Translations under genes and position numbers: made by a program | The notes under the pieces: model-generated | What the model was told of the DNA's origin: nothing | The model's input: the letters and a program-made list of their open reading frames with translations, nothing else | The model's database searches: none | Source of the DNA: Vibrio metoecus | GTDB lineage: Bacteria > Pseudomonadota > Gammaproteobacteria > Enterobacterales > Vibrionaceae | Direction: 5' to 3' | DNA length: 64,000 bases | Assembly (NCBI RefSeq): GCF_009665255.1 | Contig: NZ_CP035686.1 | Coordinates: forward strand, 682,001-746,000 | In this document: in pieces, positions 60,754 to 64,000 of the stretch | Numbering within the stretch: the stretch's first letter is position 1 | How the letters are laid out: every line of letters begins with the position of its first letter

Positions 60754-62604
60754 CTATTCTACTTGGCAAGGCAGACAGAATGCATACTGCCCTTTTGGAT
60801 CATTCAATTGATTGAGTAGTGAGGTTTGTTGTTGCCACTCCACTGCCAAGGGTTGCAGTGATTTTGGCAACAGGGCAGAAGCATCCAAACCTAAGCCAAT
60901 TTGTACTTGGCCAAGCAGATCTTGTAAGAACTGTTGCGCAGGCGTGAGCGGCTCTTCAACCCAATACAAGTTGTATTGCTCTAATTGTGCAAGGCTCGCT
61001 GCCAAGTGTACGGCATCATCGAAATCACCGAGTTGATCCACTAAGCCTAGGGTTTGTGCATCTTGCGCAGTCCAGACTCGGCCTTGAGCGATGTCGTCTA
61101 CGGCTTTTAGCGTCATGCCCCGTTTCTCTGCAACCAAAGAAATAAAGCGCTGATAACCATGCTCGATACCGAGCTGAATGGCATCTTTCGCACCCTGAGT
61201 GAGTCCTGTGGTTACGCCTTGTCCTGAGAAAGGGGTAGTACCGACACCATCGGTGTAAATACCAAGGTTATTGAGACCTTTTTCGAAGGTGGTGATGACG
61301 CTGAAAATACCAATTGAACCTGTCAGTGTCGTTGGCTGGGCGACAATTTTGTCGGCGCTCATGGAGATCCAATAACCACCAGAAGCGGCAAGGCTAGACA
61401 TAGAAACTACCACCGGTTTACCGGCTGCTTTCAGAGCTTCAATCTCATTGCGGATCACTTCTGAGGCAAATGCGCTACCCCCTGGGCTATCCACTCGCAG
61501 TACGACCGCTTTAACATTGCTGTCGTTACGTGCTTCGCGCAGTAATCCTGCCACAGTATCGCCACCCACAGTACCACGTGGTTGTGAGCCATCCATAATC
61601 GCACCGCTTGCGACGACAACGGCAATATCGTTGGCATCGGTCAGTGTTGTTGGCTTAATGGTGGTTTTGTATTCGTAGTAGCTGACCGCGTTATAGCTGT
61701 CTTTGCCATCGCTACCAAAAGTTTCTGCGAGGGTTTGACGAACTTGTTGACGTGTCGCCAGTTCATCGACTAGGCCCACTTTTTTGGAAAGTGCGGCTAA
61801 GTCACCATTCACCTCTTTCAACTGCGCGACAAACTCTTCCATGCTTGGCGTAAGGGTTTTGATCTCAATTTGGCGATTGGCCGCGACATCATCCACATAG
61901 GCACTCCACAACTGAGTGAGCCAACGAGAAGCGGACTCACGTGCAGCATCAGACATATCATTACGTACAAACGGCTCAATCGCCGATTTGTAAGTGCCCA
62001 CGCGGAAAACGTGAGTGGTGACATCGAGTTTCTCAAGCAGAGTTTTGTAGTACATGGAGTAGGCGCTGTAACCTTTTAGCAGTACGGCACCATCCGGAGC
62101 GAGGTAGATTTTGTCAGCATAACTCGCCAAGTAATATTGGCTTTGATTGTAAAAATCCCCAACGGCGAATACTGGCTTACCCGATGCTTTGAACTCGTTG
62201 ATCGCTTTAGCGATGTAACGTAGCTTGGTCAAATTGGTTTCCTGCATATCTCCTAAAGCCAAAACCAGACCTGTAACATTGTTGTCATTCTTCGCGTGGC
62301 GTAAGGTTTCGACAATATCAAACAGCACATTCTCGCGGGGGAGCTCTTCACCAAATACAGAGCCTGTAAAGGAGTCCATCGGGTTGATGTGCGTACTCTG
62401 TTCAACAATCGGGCCAGACAGATTGAGCACCAGTGCCGAGGATTTATCCATGGTGGGCAGTGGGGCATCGGCATGAATATAAATAAAATAAATGATGCCA
62501 ATACTGAGCAAGAAAATAAGATTAGTTAGTGCTAACCGTATGAAAGTGATGGCTTTCCAAATCCCTTTCAAAAATAGGCCAACAAAACGAAACAGTGATT
62601 TCAT
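60754..62604 (-). CDS. sppA: Signal peptide peptidase SppA (protease IV, 67-kDa type)
   Basis: 616 residues from the ATG at 62604 (CTGGAGA upstream; MKSLFRFVGLFLKGIWK matches the family). The frame runs upstream without support. One N-terminal span (about 24-44), then two ClpP-like halves. The general-base Lys is in RVGTYKSAIEPF (about 200) and the nucleophile Ser in MSSLAASGGYW (about 405). It digests leftover signal peptides in the inner membrane. Confidence 0.95.
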   Translation of the reverse strand: MKSLFRFVGLFLKGIWKAITFIRLALTNLIFLLSIGIIYFIYIHADAPLPTMDKSSALVLNLSGPIVEQSTHINPMDSFTGSVFGEELPRENVLFDIVETLRHAKNDNNVTGLVLALGDMQETNLTKLRYIAKAINEFKASGKPVFAVGDFYNQSQYYLASYADKIYLAPDGAVLLKGYSAYSMYYKTLLEKLDVTTHVFRVGTYKSAIEPFVRNDMSDAARESASRWLTQLWSAYVDDVAANRQIEIKTLTPSMEEFVAQLKEVNGDLAALSKKVGLVDELATRQQVRQTLAETFGSDGKDSYNAVSYYEYKTTIKPTTLTDANDIAVVVASGAIMDGSQPRGTVGGDTVAGLLREARNDSNVKAVVLRVDSPGGSAFASEVIRNEIEALKAAGKPVVVSMSSLAASGGYWISMSADKIVAQPTTLTGSIGIFSVITTFEKGLNNLGIYTDGVGTTPFSGQGVTTGLTQGAKDAIQLGIEHGYQRFISLVAEKRGMTLKAVDDIAQGRVWTAQDAQTLGLVDQLGDFDDAVHLAASLAQLEQYNLYWVEEPLTPAQQFLQDLLGQVQIGLGLDASALLPKSLQPLAVEWQQQTSLLNQLNDPKGQYAFCLPCQVE

Positions 62605-62744
62605 GGTATCTCCAGACCAACAGAGTGACTCTCCACTCCAAAGCTTCAGATTTCTCGTGCAAATTAGCGCACAACGAATCACATCCTACGTTATCTGATC
62701 TAGGCAAACAACAACCTTGCAAACCAGCGCAACCTTGATCGCTG

Positions 62745-62758
62745 TTACATAAATGTAA
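62745..62758. repeat. 14-bp palindrome between sppA and fadH
   Basis: TTACATAAATGTAA, a perfect dyad lying about 30 bases upstream of the fadH -35 region. Possible operator; binding protein unknown. Confidence 0.4.
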
Positions 62759-62766
62759 ACGCTTGT

Positions 62767-62808
62767 TTGATTTTTGTAATCGCCAAGAATATTCTGGTCA
62801 GACCATAT
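62767..62808 (+). promoter_or_regulatory. fadH promoter with overlapping FadR operator
   Basis: -35 TTGATT (62767-62772), a 17-base spacer, -10 TATTCT (62790-62795). The FadR box TTCTGGTCAGACCATAT (62792-62808) overlaps the -10; its core TGGTC-A-GACCA is a perfect dyad matching the E. coli FadR consensus. Repression lifted by long-chain acyl-CoA is expected. Confidence 0.8.
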
Positions 62809-62833
62809 CAATAATAAGCAAAGTGAAGTCGCT

Positions 62834-64000
62834 ATGTACCCAAATCTGTTTCAGCCTCTCGATCTTGGTTTTACTCAGCTCAAAAATCGTGTGTTGATGG
62901 GCTCTATGCATACTGGCTTAGAGGAAAATAAAGAAGGGCTGCATAAGCTCGCGGCTTTCTATGAAGAGCGTGCCAAAGGGGGCGTTGGTTTAATTGTTAC
63001 GGGCGGTTTTTCCCCCAATTTGCGTGGCCGTCTGCACCCATTCAGTGCCGAATTTAGTAAAACTAAGCATGCCAAAGCCCATAAAGTAGTGACCGAAGCC
63101 GTGCATCGTCATGGTGGGAAAATTGCGTTGCAACTGCTGCATGCAGGTCGCTATGCCATGCATCCTTTCGCACAAAGTGCCTCAGCGATTCGAGCTCCGA
63201 TTGCCAAGTTTGCTCCAAGTGAAATGAGCACACGCCAGATCCGCAATACGATTCAAGATTTCGCCAGCAGCGCAGAGTTGGCCCAGTTGGCTGGTTATGA
63301 CGGTGTAGAAGTCATGGGCTCCGAAGGTTACTTGCTTAATCAGTTCATCTGTAAACGAACGAACATGCGTTATGACGAATGGGGCGGCAGTTATCAAAAT
63401 CGGATCCGTTTTCCGGTCGAAATTGTCAAAGCGATTCGCGCCGCAGTCGGTAAAGAGTTCATCATTATCTTCCGTCTATCGATGCTCGATTTAGTGGAGC
63501 AGGGCAGCACTTTTGAAGAAGTGGTGGTACTTGCCAAAGCATTGGAAGAAGCAGGTGTTACCATCATTAATACTGGGATCGGCTGGCATGAAGCGCGGAT
63601 CCCCACAATTGCTACTCAAGTGCCGCGCGCGGCATTCAGTTGGGTAACCGAAAAGATCAAACCTTACTTAAGTGTGCCGGTGGTGACCTGTAATCGCATT
63701 AACACGCCGGAACAAGCCGAGAAAATTTTGGCGAGTGGTCAGGCGGATATGGTGTCGATGGCACGCCCGTTTTTAGCCGATGCGGATTTTGTGCGCAAAG
63801 CACAAGAAGGGCAGAGCGCGCTCATCAACACCTGTATTGGTTGTAACCAAGCTTGTTTGGATAACGTGTTTCGTGGCAAGCGTGCGAGCTGTTTAGTGAA
63901 CCCGCGCGCCTGCTATGAAAGCGAGATTGTGGTCAAGCCCGCGCAGAGCAAAAAGATTGCGGTTGTCGGTGCCGGCCCTGCAGGTTTAGCGTTTGCGACG
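62834..64000 (+). CDS. fadH: 2,4-dienoyl-CoA reductase, N-terminal part (cut by window edge)
   Basis: 389 residues are present from ATG 62834; the family is about 670 long. The old-yellow-enzyme-like TIM barrel includes LKNRVLMGSMHTGLE (about 17-31), LLHAGRYAMHP (about 101) and GYDGVEVMGSEGYL (about 155). The 4Fe-4S ligands CIGCNQACLD start near residue 335, and the next Cys follows. The FAD/NADPH Rossmann part begins (AVVGAGPAGL) as the window ends. It reduces 2,4-dienoyl-CoA in unsaturated fatty acid breakdown. Confidence 0.95.
   Translation, partial: MYPNLFQPLDLGFTQLKNRVLMGSMHTGLEENKEGLHKLAAFYEERAKGGVGLIVTGGFSPNLRGRLHPFSAEFSKTKHAKAHKVVTEAVHRHGGKIALQLLHAGRYAMHPFAQSASAIRAPIAKFAPSEMSTRQIRNTIQDFASSAELAQLAGYDGVEVMGSEGYLLNQFICKRTNMRYDEWGGSYQNRIRFPVEIVKAIRAAVGKEFIIIFRLSMLDLVEQGSTFEEVVVLAKALEEAGVTIINTGIGWHEARIPTIATQVPRAAFSWVTEKIKPYLSVPVVTCNRINTPEQAEKILASGQADMVSMARPFLADADFVRKAQEGQSALINTCIGCNQACLDNVFRGKRASCLVNPRACYESEIVVKPAQSKKIAVVGAGPAGLAFAT

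Noticed and set aside
1..64000. Mobile elements, integron attC repeats, prophage or CRISPR
   Set aside because: No integrase or transposase frame, no regularly spaced repeats, and continuous conserved gene order across the window.

Overview
The window is chromosomal core sequence from a gammaproteobacterium. Gene content, gene order and protein sequences fit the genus Vibrio, and chromosome 1 of Vibrio cholerae or a very close relative is the best match (inference from recall; no search was run). Coding density is high. I see no integrase, transposase, phage gene, integron repeat or CRISPR array. There are about 57 protein genes and 2 tRNA genes. Most are housekeeping genes, and none forms an obvious undescribed multi-gene system.

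Layout. 1-2.3 kb: end of the cytochrome c maturation operon (ccmH end, ccmI), then mlaA. 2.3-8 kb: a degenerate short-chain dehydrogenase, a VC2046-family protein, sodB, grxD, topB and an HDAC-family deacylase. 8.0-8.4 kb: tRNA-Ser(TGA) and tRNA-Pro(GGG), each with its own promoter and terminator. 8.4-14.4 kb: the yejM-yejL / yejK envelope-nucleoid pair, a membrane-anchored HPt protein and nhaC. 14.8-23.6 kb: asd, a voltage-sensor-type K+ channel, a MarC-family protein, adhE with a 626-bp upstream region, an EamA exporter and a SulP transporter.

23.9-39.8 kb is a conserved RNA and lipid block. rne with its long leader diverges from rluC, then come yceF, and yceD-rpmF-plsX-fabH-fabD-fabG-acpP-fabF-pabC-mltG-tmk-holB-tatD. 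It links ribosome parts, phospholipid and fatty-acid initiation and elongation, acyl carrier protein, folate and cell-wall steps, and DNA replication.

40-58 kb is a sugar and glycolysis neighbourhood: ptsG, pykA, mlc, yeaD and gapA. Between them lie an NSS transporter with a 30-residue partner, two small beta-barrel candidates, a YnhF microprotein, a patatin, cheV, an ABM/glyoxalase/RHH cluster, chaN under a Fur box, rlmA and a DUF2860 protein. 57.9-64 kb: msrB, a DUF2989 lipoprotein, yeaC, ansA, sppA and the 5' part of fadH behind a FadR operator.

The most interesting signals are in control sequences. Two perfect hairpins bury a start codon or ribosome-binding site, in the K+ channel gene and the glyoxalase-like gene. 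rluC and yceD look leaderless. HexR-like sites appear in front of both ptsG and gapA. Several microproteins, an orphan HPt protein and a catalytically degenerate dehydrogenase also deserve a second look.
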